From positions 46,236 through 110,235 of the forward strand of contig CAYGOF010000017.1 in NCBI GenBank assembly GCA_964351395.1: a stretch of 64,000 nucleotides of DNA, given 5' to 3'. Of this stretch, positions 42,992-51,916 are shown one piece after another. The stretch is from Imperialibacter sp964351395. GTDB taxonomy: Bacteria; Bacteroidota; Bacteroidia; Cytophagales; Cyclobacteriaceae. The position numbers were made by a program, and so were the translations under genes. Within the stretch, counting starts at the first letter, position 1, and every line of letters begins with the position of its first letter. A model generated the notes under the pieces. It was not told the DNA's origin and made no database searches. It was given only the letters and a program-made list of their open reading frames with translations.

Positions 42992-44470
42992 CTAGTAAAT
43001 GATGTTTGCGTATACACCATCACAATAAGTCTTGCACGCCATCGTATCGAGAAGCACTGTGGGTTTTAACATTGACTTTCCTAATAACATCCGTGCGCAT
43101 TCCTGAATTCCTTCAATGATGGATGGATGCGGGTGAATAAGCTCAGCAAGTTCATCAACTCCTTTGTCCATAGAAATGAGCAAAGCTACTGCCTGTATAG
43201 CGCTGGATGCATGCTCTCCCACGACCCTCATGCCTAAAATCTTCATTTCATCGTCGTTGGTCACCAACAGCTTGATGAAGCCCTGGGTGTTTCGCATAGC
43301 GGTAGCCCTGGAAATATTGCTGTAGCGTAAACTAGTTACCTTGTAGTCGATTCCCTTTTGCTTGGCTTGCGTTTCATTTAATCCCACCCCCGCTACTTCA
43401 GGTGCGAGAAACATGATAGTAGAGATGTTTTCATAGATAAGTGGATGAGTTGGCGAGCCATAAATCCGCTCGATTGCGTACCTACCCTCAAGCTCACCTA
43501 CATTTACCAGGGCTATGTCCGCTGTAATGTCTCCTACCGCATAAATATTTGACACACTTGTTTGGGTAAGGTTGTCTATTATGCCTCGCCCGTCTATTTC
43601 AACGCCGAGGTCGTTCAGACCAAGGTTTTCGTAGTTTGGGATCCTTCCGACAGACACAAGGGCTTTCTCAACGTTAAATTTCTTCTTCTCGCCATCATCA
43701 TACTCAAGTTCATATTCAACTTCACCGTCAACAATCCTCATGTCTACCAGCTTCGAGTTCCGATGAACTAAAACCTGCTTCGATTCGAGGTTTTCTTCGA
43801 TAACATTTACAATATCGTTATCTTCAAAAGGCAGAATTCTGTCGCCCTTATCAATCAAATTTACCTGGGTGGCGCCAAAGTTGGAGAAAATAGTAGCGAA
43901 CTCACAACCAATCACACCCGCACCAACGATCACCATACTTTTGGGCCATTCGGTCCAGTTATGAATTCCATCACTGGTCACAACTATTTTTTCGTCGATT
44001 GGCAAATTTGGCAGCTTTCTTGGGCGGCTACCTGTAGCTAGAACAATATTATCGGCCTCGATCATCTCAACGCCCTCTTCGCTTTGTATTTGCACTTGAT
44101 GTTTGTCTACAAGCTTGGCTTCTCCTCTTTTGAATGTCAGCAAGTCCGTTCCATTATTGTTCATCGAACTCATATGATACTCAAGTAAATCTTTCCTTTC
44201 GGACGTGGCCTTGAGCACCTCTTGCTTTACCTTCTTAAAATCAATGTCTGGAACCTTAAAATGGAATGCCTTCGCATGTTTACGAAGGGTAAAATAATCT
44301 CTGGAAAGTTCCCACCAGGTCTTACTCGAAAGCGCTCCATCATGCACCCCAGCACCACCTACCTGGCCTCTTTCTATCAAAATTACCCTTTTCTTAAAAT
44401 CTAAAGCACGCATAGCTGCCGCATAGCCCGCAGGTCCAGCGCCTATGACGCAAACATCAAATTTGTTCAT
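42992..44470 (-). CDS. Dihydrolipoyl dehydrogenase-like flavoprotein lacking the redox disulfide
   Basis: 492 residues. The FAD fold (DVCVIGAGPAGYAAAMRALD) and NAD fold (SMVIVGAGVIGCEFATIFSN) are clear, and the C-terminal dimer motif HPHPSIIEG keeps the His-Glu pair. The usual GGTCLNVGCIPSK region is GGAGVHDGALSSK here: both active Cys are missing. Soluble transhydrogenases (SthA) also lose this disulfide, so electron transfer between nicotinamides or to another acceptor is possible. A lipoamide function is unlikely. It lies 31 bp after the ctlX gene on the same strand. Confidence 0.85.
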   Translation of the reverse strand: MNKFDVCVIGAGPAGYAAAMRALDFKKRVILIERGQVGGAGVHDGALSSKTWWELSRDYFTLRKHAKAFHFKVPDIDFKKVKQEVLKATSERKDLLEYHMSSMNNNGTDLLTFKRGEAKLVDKHQVQIQSEEGVEMIEADNIVLATGSRPRKLPNLPIDEKIVVTSDGIHNWTEWPKSMVIVGAGVIGCEFATIFSNFGATQVNLIDKGDRILPFEDNDIVNVIEENLESKQVLVHRNSKLVDMRIVDGEVEYELEYDDGEKKKFNVEKALVSVGRIPNYENLGLNDLGVEIDGRGIIDNLTQTSVSNIYAVGDITADIALVNVGELEGRYAIERIYGSPTHPLIYENISTIMFLAPEVAGVGLNETQAKQKGIDYKVTSLRYSNISRATAMRNTQGFIKLLVTNDDEMKILGMRVVGEHASSAIQAVALLISMDKGVDELAELIHPHPSIIEGIQECARMLLGKSMLKPTVLLDTMACKTYCDGVYANIIY

Positions 44471-44501
44471 TACCAGGTCATTATGGTTAAAAAAATGTCG
44501 T

Positions 44502-45446
44502 TTACTTAATCGGTAGATGCACCGCAGCCATCATACATCGGGCACTGCCACCCCCGTATTTTTCAATGGTTGGGATCTCTAGCGCAATTAAGTTAGCATA
44601 TTTTTCCAGAATAATCTTTTGCGAAGGCGTAAGAACGCCAAACGCAGTAGAAGACATCACCAGACCGGGCTTCGTTGTAGAGGTGGCTACCTCGAGCATA
44701 TTGCCCGCAAAATGCTCCATCTGATCGAAAGTGATATCCACTATCTCATGCCCTGTATCGGTAAGCTTTGCTAAAAAATTGTCTTTTTCCCTTCCTTCAG
44801 GTATACATTCCAGACAGACCACACAATACAAGCTACCAAGGCACATCACCACATTGGTGTGATAAATCGGTTGCCCTTGCCTGTCAAGCGCATCAAACAC
44901 AACGGCTGAATAGCCCACCCTGGCGGCATGGGCACGTACGAGACTTTCGTCGGTTCGAATTGACCGCGAAGCATACATCACCTGATGGGGGTAGTCAATA
45001 ATCAGGCTACCCGTACCTTCAAGGTACAAGCCGCTTTCCTCTGTGGATGAAAGGTCTGAAATATTAACCACCTTGAAACGTTCCCGAACTGTGTCGATCA
45101 CCTCAATCCTTCTTTCCGTCCTTCTGGCCCTGGCCTGCATGGGATACAGGTACACATCACCGCTTTCGTGAAACGACACCCAATTATTGGGAAAAACTGC
45201 ATCTCTTCGTTCATCCAAAAAAGTGTCCTGTGCCACCAAAACTTCGATACCAGCGCTTCTAAGGGTCCGTACCGCTTCATCAAACTCACTTATCGCAGTG
45301 GTTCTGATGGCTTCAAATTCAGAAGCGATTGCGGAACTTTGAAAGGAGTTGCTTTCGGCGGTTTCGGGGTTAGGTCCAAAATTGGCCGGCCTGACCATCA
45401 GCACTGCTGGGGCGGCATTTGTAAGAGATGTTGGAATGTTGGGCAT
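44502..45446 (-). CDS. Arginine deiminase-related amidinotransferase (CtlX-like)
   Basis: 314 residues from the ATG at 45446 (MPNIPTSL). The longer frame starts at 45521 and would overlap hisIE by 29 bp; the shorter start matches the family pattern APAVLMVRPANFGPNPETAE. Motifs include NNWVSFHESGDVYLYP, GTGSLIIDYPHQV, YHTNVVMCLG and the active Cys in GGGSARCMMA. CtlX-type proteins act on citrulline or arginine derivatives. Being between hisIE and an Lpd-like gene, it may be co-transcribed with his genes. Confidence 0.8.
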   Translation of the reverse strand: MPNIPTSLTNAAPAVLMVRPANFGPNPETAESNSFQSSAIASEFEAIRTTAISEFDEAVRTLRSAGIEVLVAQDTFLDERRDAVFPNNWVSFHESGDVYLYPMQARARRTERRIEVIDTVRERFKVVNISDLSSTEESGLYLEGTGSLIIDYPHQVMYASRSIRTDESLVRAHAARVGYSAVVFDALDRQGQPIYHTNVVMCLGSLYCVVCLECIPEGREKDNFLAKLTDTGHEIVDITFDQMEHFAGNMLEVATSTTKPGLVMSSTAFGVLTPSQKIILEKYANLIALEIPTIEKYGGGSARCMMAAVHLPIK

Positions 45447-45492
45447 AAAGCCCAATTTCGTACTTACAGATGTAATTATCCAGCTTGAAAGG

Positions 45493-46101
45493 CTATTTGT
45501 TATGTCGTTGTCTGAGAACATTCACGACATCCTCCAGCTTATTCCCCTTAGCTTCAAGAAGTATCATCAAATGAAAAAGTAAATCGGCAGACTCATTAAG
45601 GAAGAGGTCTTCATTATCATCCTTGGCTTCTATCACCACTTCTACCGCCTCTTCACCTACTTTCTGTGCCACTTTGTTGATTCCTTTGGCAAAAAGAGAC
45701 GCTGTGTAAGACTTATCTGATGGGTTTTCGTGCCTGTCTTTTATAATACCCGAAAGTTTATTCAAAAAAGTAATTCCTTCGGAATTGTTCTCGTTGAAGC
45801 AGGTATCTGCTCCAGTATGGCAGGCAGGTCCCACCGGGTCTACTTTGACCAGCAGGGTATCATTGTCGCAATCAGAAACAATGTTTTTAACAAAAAAGAA
45901 ATTTCCGGAACTCTCCCCTTTGGTCCAAAGCCTGTTTTTGGTCCGACTAAAAAAGGTCACCTTCCCCTCTGCTTCAGTTTTAGCGACAGCCTCCGCATTC
46001 ATAAAACCAAGCATCAGCACCTTGCCTGTAGCTTCGTCCTGAATAATTGCAGGAATTAAACCCCCTGCTTTACTAAAATCCAATCCTTCCATGATCCTCA
46101 C
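45493..46101 (-). CDS. hisIE: Phosphoribosyl-AMP cyclohydrolase / phosphoribosyl-ATP pyrophosphatase
   Basis: 202 residues, fusion of HisI (LPGFMNAEAV-type block, here VLMLGFMNAEAVAKTEAEGK; TKGESSGNFFFV; DNDTLLVKVDPVGPACHTG with zinc Cys) and HisE (AKGINKVAQKVGEEAVEVVIEA). It performs steps 2 and 3 of histidine synthesis. The gap to hisF is 3 bp. Confidence 0.97.
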   Translation of the reverse strand: MRIMEGLDFSKAGGLIPAIIQDEATGKVLMLGFMNAEAVAKTEAEGKVTFFSRTKNRLWTKGESSGNFFFVKNIVSDCDNDTLLVKVDPVGPACHTGADTCFNENNSEGITFLNKLSGIIKDRHENPSDKSYTASLFAKGINKVAQKVGEEAVEVVIEAKDDNEDLFLNESADLLFHLMILLEAKGNKLEDVVNVLRQRHNK

Positions 46102-46104
46102 TCT

Positions 46105-46860
46105 TTATAAACGCACCGGAATATTCTGGTCACGAAGGTACTCCTTTAATTCTTTAATAGGCACCTCCTGAAAGTGGAAAATACTTGCCGCCAATGCTGC
46201 GTCAGCCTTTCCTTTAGTGAAAACGTCGAGAAAATGCTCCTGCACTCCACCGCCGCCAGAAGCAATCACCGGCACGCCAACTACTTCAGATACAGTTGCT
46301 GTGAGTTTGTCGGCAAAACCTGCTTTGGTGCCATCGTGGTCCATGGAGGTGAGTAATATTTCTCCGGCTCCACGGTTTTCAGCTTCTTTGGCCCAGCTGA
46401 TGGTTTCCAACACTGTAGGCGTGCGCCCACCGTGGGTATGCACTACATGTACCCCATTAACAAAGCGAGAATCGATAGCGACCACAATACACTGGTTGCC
46501 AAACTCCCTGCTCAGTTCGTCAATGAGCTCAGGCCGCTTCACCGCCGAGGAGTTGATCGACACTTTATCAGCCCCTGCGTTCAGTAACGCGGAGACATCT
46601 GCAATAGCGCTTATCCCACCACCCACTGTGAAGGGTATATTGATTTCCCTGGCCACATGTTTGACCAGCTCAACAAGAGTTTTACGCTTTTCGACGGTAG
46701 CAGTAATGTCCAGAAAAACTAGCTCATCGGCCATTTCCGCTGCATAGCGTGCTCCCAGTTCTACAGGGTCACCTGCATCTCTAAGGTCTACAAAATTGAC
46801 ACCTTTGACAGTGCGGCCGTCTTTGATATCGAGGCAAGGGATGATACGTTTAGTTAACAC
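46105..46860 (-). CDS. hisF: Imidazole glycerol phosphate synthase cyclase subunit
   Basis: 251 residues. The TIM barrel begins LTKRIIPCLDIKDGRTVKGV, with catalytic Asp residues in CLDI and LLTSMDHDGTKAGF. It uses ammonia from HisH. The start codon is GTG at 46860, overlapping by 11 bp the end of the four-helix-bundle gene upstream, which indicates coupling despite that insertion. Confidence 0.97.
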   Translation of the reverse strand: MLTKRIIPCLDIKDGRTVKGVNFVDLRDAGDPVELGARYAAEMADELVFLDITATVEKRKTLVELVKHVAREINIPFTVGGGISAIADVSALLNAGADKVSINSSAVKRPELIDELSREFGNQCIVVAIDSRFVNGVHVVHTHGGRTPTVLETISWAKEAENRGAGEILLTSMDHDGTKAGFADKLTATVSEVVGVPVIASGGGGVQEHFLDVFTKGKADAALAASIFHFQEVPIKELKEYLRDQNIPVRL

Positions 46861-47293
46861 AGAGATTACTGATTTGAGGTTTTTGATTTGAGATTACCGG
46901 CGGTCTTTTGAACTTCTGGCCTTTGATCTCTGAACGATTTAAATAACTAATAAAACCAGCGATGCTGGCACTAAGCCTTTCATACTCTTCTGTTTTCGTC
47001 TGATAGCTGCCCTCTTCAATATATGCCTCATCGAACGCACGATGCAACTGCGACAGTACCTCGCCAGCAGAACCTTTCGCAAAACCCAGAAAGTTCACAA
47101 ACTCCAAACGGCCCGACCGTTCGAAACCTTCTGCTATATTATCCTTCACGGAACCAGCCGCCGCTCTTATTTGGTCACGAAACCTGAAATCGGTGGCAAA
47201 TGGTGGCTCACAAGTGAGTTTATAGACTTCAAAGGAAAACCGCCTGGCTTCCTTCCAAATCTCCATATCCTCAAACCGTTGAATCGTCGCCAT
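46850..47293 (-). CDS. Four-helix-bundle (S23/IVP-type) protein inserted in the his block
   Basis: 147 residues. The pattern RFEDMEIWKEARRFSFEVYK, FRDQIRAAAGSVKDNIAEGF, FVNFLGFAKGSAGEVLSQLH matches the 23S-rRNA-intervening-sequence/four-helix-bundle family. The tail (PPVISNQKPQISNLCVN) is encoded by AT-rich simple repeats; similar repeats occur on the hisA side. It lies between hisA and hisF and overlaps hisF by 11 bp. Such genes are often mobile between operons; the role in ribosomal RNA or DNA binding is not clear. Confidence 0.82.
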   Translation of the reverse strand: MATIQRFEDMEIWKEARRFSFEVYKLTCEPPFATDFRFRDQIRAAAGSVKDNIAEGFERSGRLEFVNFLGFAKGSAGEVLSQLHRAFDEAYIEEGSYQTKTEEYERLSASIAGFISYLNRSEIKGQKFKRPPVISNQKPQISNLCVN

Positions 47294-47344
47294 TTCTCAA
47301 CTCTTAAAATTATTTGCTGACTCACCACCAGGCAAATCATAATC

Positions 47345-48061
47345 TTAAACCAGAAATCTCAAATCTTCAATCTTCACCCTTCCCTCGTAGATAGCCTTCC
47401 CCACAATGGCTCCTTTACAGCCTATTTTCTTTAGCTCCTCCAGGTCTTCCATATCACTCACGCCACCGCTTGCAACGAAATAGATGTCAGGGAACTGTTC
47501 AATGATTGTCTTGTATAAATCCATTGACGGACCTTCCAATAAACCGTCTTTACTTACATCGGTACAGAAAATATTCTTCAACCCCTTTTGAGTATACTTT
47601 TCAATAAAATCGTACACCCATATATCGGTAGTTTCTAACCAGCCACTCACCGCAATTTTTTCTTCCTTCACATCAGCGCCTAAAAAGAACCTGTCAGCCC
47701 CATAGCTTTCGATCCAATCAGAAAATGTGGCCTCATCCTTCACAGCCATGCTTCCGATAGTTGCCAGTTTGGCTCCGCATTCGAACACAATATCAAGGTC
47801 TTTGGCTGTTTTAATACCACCACCAAAATCGATGACCAGAGACGTTTTTCCAGCTAAAGTCTCCAGCACCTTCCAGTTCTTTACAGCACCTGCTTTAGCT
47901 CCATCTAAATCAACCAGGTGAAGCCTGGTCAATCCGGCATCCTCAAACTGCATAGCAACTTCCAAAGGGTGTTCATTGTAAATCTTTTTCTGCGAGTAGT
48001 CACCCTGGGTTAATCGTACGCACTTGCCATCTATCAGGTCGATCGCTGGAATAATGTCCAT
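47345..48061 (-). CDS. hisA: ProFAR isomerase
   Basis: 238 residues. The TIM barrel begins MDIIPAIDLIDGKCVRLTQG, with VIDFGGGIKTAKDL, FCTDVSKDGLLEGPS and VASGGVSDMEDLEEL. It isomerises ProFAR to PRFAR. The C-terminal KIEDLRFLV is encoded in an AT-rich repeat-like tract. It lies 2 bp from hisH. Confidence 0.96.
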   Translation of the reverse strand: MDIIPAIDLIDGKCVRLTQGDYSQKKIYNEHPLEVAMQFEDAGLTRLHLVDLDGAKAGAVKNWKVLETLAGKTSLVIDFGGGIKTAKDLDIVFECGAKLATIGSMAVKDEATFSDWIESYGADRFFLGADVKEEKIAVSGWLETTDIWVYDFIEKYTQKGLKNIFCTDVSKDGLLEGPSMDLYKTIIEQFPDIYFVASGGVSDMEDLEELKKIGCKGAIVGKAIYEGRVKIEDLRFLV

Positions 48062-48063
48062 TC

Positions 48064-48645
48064 TTATAGTTCAATAAAGTTTTTCAAAATCTGCGCTCCA
48101 TCCACCCCACTCTTTTCTGGGTGAGCCTGCACTGCATAGAAGTTGTCTTTTTGCAGGGCAGCACTGAACGGCACCATATATTCGCATTGGGCAATAGTAT
48201 TCACACTTGTTTCCGCATAATAGCTGTGTACAAAATAAAGATAGGAGTCATCAGTCAACCCGTTCATCAAAGGTCCTTTGAGGGAACGAATCTTGTTCCA
48301 GCCCATATGCGGCACCTTTTCATCAGCAGGAAACTTCCTCACTTCCAGGTCAAAGATTCCAAGACAGGGTGTGTCATTTTCCTCTGAGTGTCTGCACATG
48401 AGTTGCAGGCCAAGGCAAATGCCCAAAAAAGGCTGAGTGAGTGACGGAATAATGGTGTCAAGCCTATTTTCTTTCACCGACGCCATGGCTGTACTGGCCT
48501 CACCCACTCCCGGAAAGATAATTTTATCGGCGCTTTTGAGCACTTCAGGGTCACTGGTAACTACCGGCTCTATGCCCAACCTATTAAGCGCAAATGTTAC
48601 TGACTGCACATTGCCGGCATTGTATTTTATAATGGCTACTCTCAT
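48064..48645 (-). CDS. hisH: Imidazole glycerol phosphate synthase glutaminase subunit
   Basis: 193 residues. Class-I glutamine amidotransferase with the nucleophile Cys in FLGICLGLQLMCRHSEEND, His/Glu in QAHPEKSG, start IKYNAGNVQSVTFALNRLG. It supplies ammonia to HisF. First gene of the second his block; its 107-bp upstream gap has no His-rich frame. Confidence 0.97.
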   Translation of the reverse strand: MRVAIIKYNAGNVQSVTFALNRLGIEPVVTSDPEVLKSADKIIFPGVGEASTAMASVKENRLDTIIPSLTQPFLGICLGLQLMCRHSEENDTPCLGIFDLEVRKFPADEKVPHMGWNKIRSLKGPLMNGLTDDSYLYFVHSYYAETSVNTIAQCEYMVPFSAALQKDNFYAVQAHPEKSGVDGAQILKNFIEL

Positions 48646-48752
48646 TTGTTTCTATGAATTAACCTCTTCACCCGCTATTCATCCTGGAAAAGGCATTAAA
48701 AAATCCCGGCAAATGTAAGCGAAATACCTAAAGTTCCGGAGTCAAAATGAAA

Positions 48753-49487
48753 TCAATGGGAGTATTGCGCCTTGCCTACTTCTTCGGCTATTACTTGCTT
48801 GATTTCTGGTATAGCCCTATAAAGCTGCTCGTATGAATTGATAATGAAGTACTTATCTTGAAACTTATCCTTCCAAAACGGTGTGGCCATGATCTTTCTT
48901 ACATCGAATTCGTAATGGGCTGGCTTATCGCTTAGAGAGAATTTAGTTTCACCGGCTGAACTCAAAATACCGGCTCCGTAAATTCGCAGGTCGCCATTTT
49001 CCCTGATCAGGCCAAACTCAACGGTAAACCAATAAATACGTGAAAGCAGCTCAATGGCGTAATCATTTCCGCAATACTGCAGCCCTATTTTGCTCAATTC
49101 TTCCAGGAAATTAACAAAGTCCTGGTTAGTCAGCATAGGTACGTGGGCGAATACGTCATGAAACATATCAGGCTCTTGCAGGTAATCAAGTTCTTTCATT
49201 TTCCTCAGCCAGGTAGTAGCAGGAAAATACCTGTTTGACATCAGCTCAAAGAACGTATAGTCGGGTACCAAACCGGGTACAACTGCTAATTTCCAGCCGG
49301 TGATGCTGTATAGAATTTCATTTGTATCTTCGAAGTGAGGGATGTTATCAGCCACAAAATTTGTTTGATCCAGACCATTAAGGTGAGCCTTAGAAGCCGC
49401 ATTTGGGAGATTGACAATCTGCCTGTCGTACAACAGGCGCCAGACCTGAAAATCCTCCTCATTATAATTTTCATAAATCTGTCTCAT
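48753..49487 (-). CDS. Phenylalanine 4-monooxygenase-like aromatic hydroxylase
   Basis: 244 residues. The iron site is clear: MFHDVFAHVPMLTNQDFVNF and IYWFTVEFGLIRENGDLR with the two His and one Glu. LEEL/ASSAGETKFSLSDK matches the biopterin-dependent phenylalanine hydroxylase group. It would convert Phe to Tyr. A terminator hairpin lies upstream in its 241-bp leader or belongs to the PPK2 gene. Confidence 0.9.
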   Translation of the reverse strand: MRQIYENYNEEDFQVWRLLYDRQIVNLPNAASKAHLNGLDQTNFVADNIPHFEDTNEILYSITGWKLAVVPGLVPDYTFFELMSNRYFPATTWLRKMKELDYLQEPDMFHDVFAHVPMLTNQDFVNFLEELSKIGLQYCGNDYAIELLSRIYWFTVEFGLIRENGDLRIYGAGILSSAGETKFSLSDKPAHYEFDVRKIMATPFWKDKFQDKYFIINSYEQLYRAIPEIKQVIAEEVGKAQYSH

Positions 49488-49534
49488 AAAAGTATAATTT
49501 TCATAACTGGGTTAACTCATTCTTCAATATAACG

Positions 49535-49566
49535 CAAAAAAGCCCAAATCATTCGATTCAGGCCTC
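49535..49566 (-). terminator. Intrinsic terminator between ppk2 and the hydroxylase gene
   Basis: On the minus strand a 9-bp stem, 5' arm around GCCTGAATC and 3' arm GATTTGGGC, with two G-U pairs and a 4-nt loop, runs into TTTTTT. It is about 160 bp after the PPK2 stop and about 50 bp before the hydroxylase ATG. It could end ppk2 transcription or act as an attenuator. End coordinates are approximate. Confidence 0.65.
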
Positions 49567-49728
49567 GTTAATAATAGCTATACTATATCGTTATTGCCTT
49601 AACCACTCAGGAACCTCTTGGTCATACAGCTGAAATATCGCTTTGCTGTCGTTCATTTCAACAAAAGAATAAGATTTAAGCTATTCGCAAGCCAAATGCG
49701 TGAGTTGATTGGCTAGGCCACAACCATG

Positions 49729-50622
49729 CTACTCCTTCTTTTCTAGTTTTTTTCTCAGTGCATCTAATTCTGCTACCTTTTCATCTGATACAGACGGGTA
49801 TTTGAGGTTCATCTTTTCGATACGAGAAGTGATAATATCAGCGACAACCGACCGGGTAAACCATTTATTATCTGCGGGCACCACATACCAGGGAGCCTCC
49901 TCAGTGCTGGTGGCATTTAACATGTCTTCAAAAGCCTTCTGGTAATCGTCCCAGTATGCCCTCTCTTTGAAATCACTGGCGGAGAATTCCCACATTTTCT
50001 CAGGCCTCGACAAACGCTTGAGAAATCTTTTACGTTGTTCCTCTTTTGAAATATTCAGGAAGAATTTGATGACAGTTACCCCATGCTTAGAGACTCGCTT
50101 TTCGAACTCATTGATATCGTTGTATCGCGACTTCCACACATCTGCAAGCGGAGCATTCCGCAAATGACCAGGCACCCACTCGCTGGTTAAAAACTCCGGA
50201 TGCACCCTCACCACGAGCACTTCCTCATAATAAGAGCGGTTGAAAATGGCAATTTTACCTCTTGCAGGAAGATACTTTTCTGGCCTCCACAGAAAATGAT
50301 GCAGGCGTTCTTCTTCTGTAGGTGCCTTAAAACTGAATACATCGCAACCCTGTGGATTTATACCTGACATCACATGCTTAATGGTACCGTCCTTTCCGGC
50401 GGCATCCATCGCCTGCAAAATGATAAGTATCGACTGTTCTCTGCTCGACCAAAGTAGCTCCTGAGCATCAGCAAGATCAGAGATATCTTCATCGAGCGTT
50501 TCGATGCTCTGTTTGGCATTTTCCAGTTGCTCAGTATAGCCTGGGTCAAAATCACTAAGAGAAATCTTCTTACCCGGCGTTACAAGGAACGGAGTAAGGT
50601 CAAAACGATGTTCTTGTGCCAT
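49729..50622 (-). CDS. ppk2: Polyphosphate kinase 2 family protein
   Basis: 297 residues. Walker A is in ILQAMDAAGKDGTIKHVMSG, lid and base motifs in IAIFNRSYYEEVLVVRVHPE and FFLNISKEEQRKRFLKRLSR, and DYQKAFEDMLNATSTEEAPW follows. PPK2 enzymes transfer phosphate between polyphosphate and nucleotides. The subclass (ADP or AMP) cannot be told. Confidence 0.92.
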   Translation of the reverse strand: MAQEHRFDLTPFLVTPGKKISLSDFDPGYTEQLENAKQSIETLDEDISDLADAQELLWSSREQSILIILQAMDAAGKDGTIKHVMSGINPQGCDVFSFKAPTEEERLHHFLWRPEKYLPARGKIAIFNRSYYEEVLVVRVHPEFLTSEWVPGHLRNAPLADVWKSRYNDINEFEKRVSKHGVTVIKFFLNISKEEQRKRFLKRLSRPEKMWEFSASDFKERAYWDDYQKAFEDMLNATSTEEAPWYVVPADNKWFTRSVVADIITSRIEKMNLKYPSVSDEKVAELDALRKKLEKKE

Positions 50623-50704
50623 GTTAGTAGGGGTTGATCTGTCTTTAAACTAACAAAATTATCCTTCCAAAAAACATGAGGAAAGTCAGGTTAATGGCAT
50701 GAAT

Positions 50705-50737
50705 CACAAAAAAAAAGCCGGAAATTTCTTTCCGGCC
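50705..50737 (-). terminator. Intrinsic terminator of the Gfo/Idh gene
   Basis: On the minus strand GCCGGAAA-GAAA-TTTCCGGC is followed by nine T, 28 bp after the stop at 50765. Confidence 0.9.
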
Positions 50738-50764
50738 ATGTGCAATTTTCAAGGTAAAAAAAGG

Positions 50765-51916
50765 CTAATGCAGTTTTACCCAGGTGGCTCCAGCTTCGCC
50801 TGATTCAATCACCGCGTCGATGAACTTCATGCCACGCACGCCATCTTCCACGGTTGGAAAGTCAAGGTTCATTGGATCGGGCGTTTTTCCGTCAATCTTG
50901 GCTTGTACGGTTTTAGCAAAGTTCTTGTAAATATTGCCAAATGCCTCCAAGTAGCCTTCAGGGTGGCCTGCCGGAGTGCGGGTATTGGCATTTGCCACGT
51001 CGCCAAGGAAGTTGCCTGTTCTCAATACTTGCATCGGTTTATCTAACCATTTCACCAGCATGGTATTAGGCTCCATCTGATGCCATTCGATACCTCCCTT
51101 TTCTCCGTACACTCTGATATTGAGGGCATTTTCCTCTCCAGCACTTATCTGACTACAGTGGAGCACCCCTTTGGCGCCATTATCGAATCGAAGAAGCACG
51201 TTGGCGTCATCGTCGAGTAAACGGCCGGGAACAAACTTCGTCACATCAGCGCAGAGTTCCGTAATTTTTAAACCTGTGATTGTCTCAGCAAGGTTCTCAG
51301 CATGGGTCCCAATATCGCCCACAGCACCAGCTTTACCAGATCGTTTCGGGTCTGTTCTCCAGCTTGCCTGCTGATTACCGCTTTGTTCGACCGGTGTAGA
51401 CAGCCATCCCTGAGGATATTCTACTACCACTTTCCTGATTTTACCCAAAGCACCTTCCTTGATCATTTCACGTGCCTGCTTCACCATAGGGTAACCTGTA
51501 TAGGTGTGAGTCACTGCGAACGTCAAACCAGTTTTCTTCACCAGGGCTTCTAACTGAAGGGCTTCATCCAGGCTAAAAGAAAGGGGTTTCTCACAAACAA
51601 CGTGGTATCCATTTTCCAATGCCAGTTTAGCCGGCTCAAAGTGAACAAAGTTGGGCGTTACAATAGTGACAAAATCCATTCGCTGGTCTGCGGGAAGTTT
51701 GGCTTCCTTCTCAAACATCTCATGGTAAGTCCTGTAGCAACGGTCTTCAGGGAGATAAAAATCCTTTCCTGAAGCGACAGATATTTCTGGATCGACGTGG
51801 AAAGCTCCACAGACCAACTCAACCTGACCGTCGAGGCCAGCAGCATGGCGATGAATGGCGCCAATAAACGCCCCACGGCCACCACCTACCATGCCCATTC
51901 TTATTTTTCTGCTCAT
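50765..51916 (-). CDS. Gfo/Idh/MocA family NAD(P)-dependent oxidoreductase
   Basis: 383 residues. N-terminal Rossmann fold (IRMGMVGGGRGAFIGAIHRH), then the catalytic CEKPLSFSLDEALQLE, and a C-terminal domain with GDIGTHAENLAETITGL. Such enzymes oxidise or reduce sugars or sugar acids. No sugar-linked genes are adjacent, so the substrate is open. Confidence 0.93.
   Translation of the reverse strand: MSRKIRMGMVGGGRGAFIGAIHRHAAGLDGQVELVCGAFHVDPEISVASGKDFYLPEDRCYRTYHEMFEKEAKLPADQRMDFVTIVTPNFVHFEPAKLALENGYHVVCEKPLSFSLDEALQLEALVKKTGLTFAVTHTYTGYPMVKQAREMIKEGALGKIRKVVVEYPQGWLSTPVEQSGNQQASWRTDPKRSGKAGAVGDIGTHAENLAETITGLKITELCADVTKFVPGRLLDDDANVLLRFDNGAKGVLHCSQISAGEENALNIRVYGEKGGIEWHQMEPNTMLVKWLDKPMQVLRTGNFLGDVANANTRTPAGHPEGYLEAFGNIYKNFAKTVQAKIDGKTPDPMNLDFPTVEDGVRGMKFIDAVIESGEAGATWVKLH

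Noticed and set aside
49590..49660. 21-codon frame upstream of the phenylalanine hydroxylase as leader peptide
   Set aside because: Only one Phe, one Tyr and one Trp; no enrichment.
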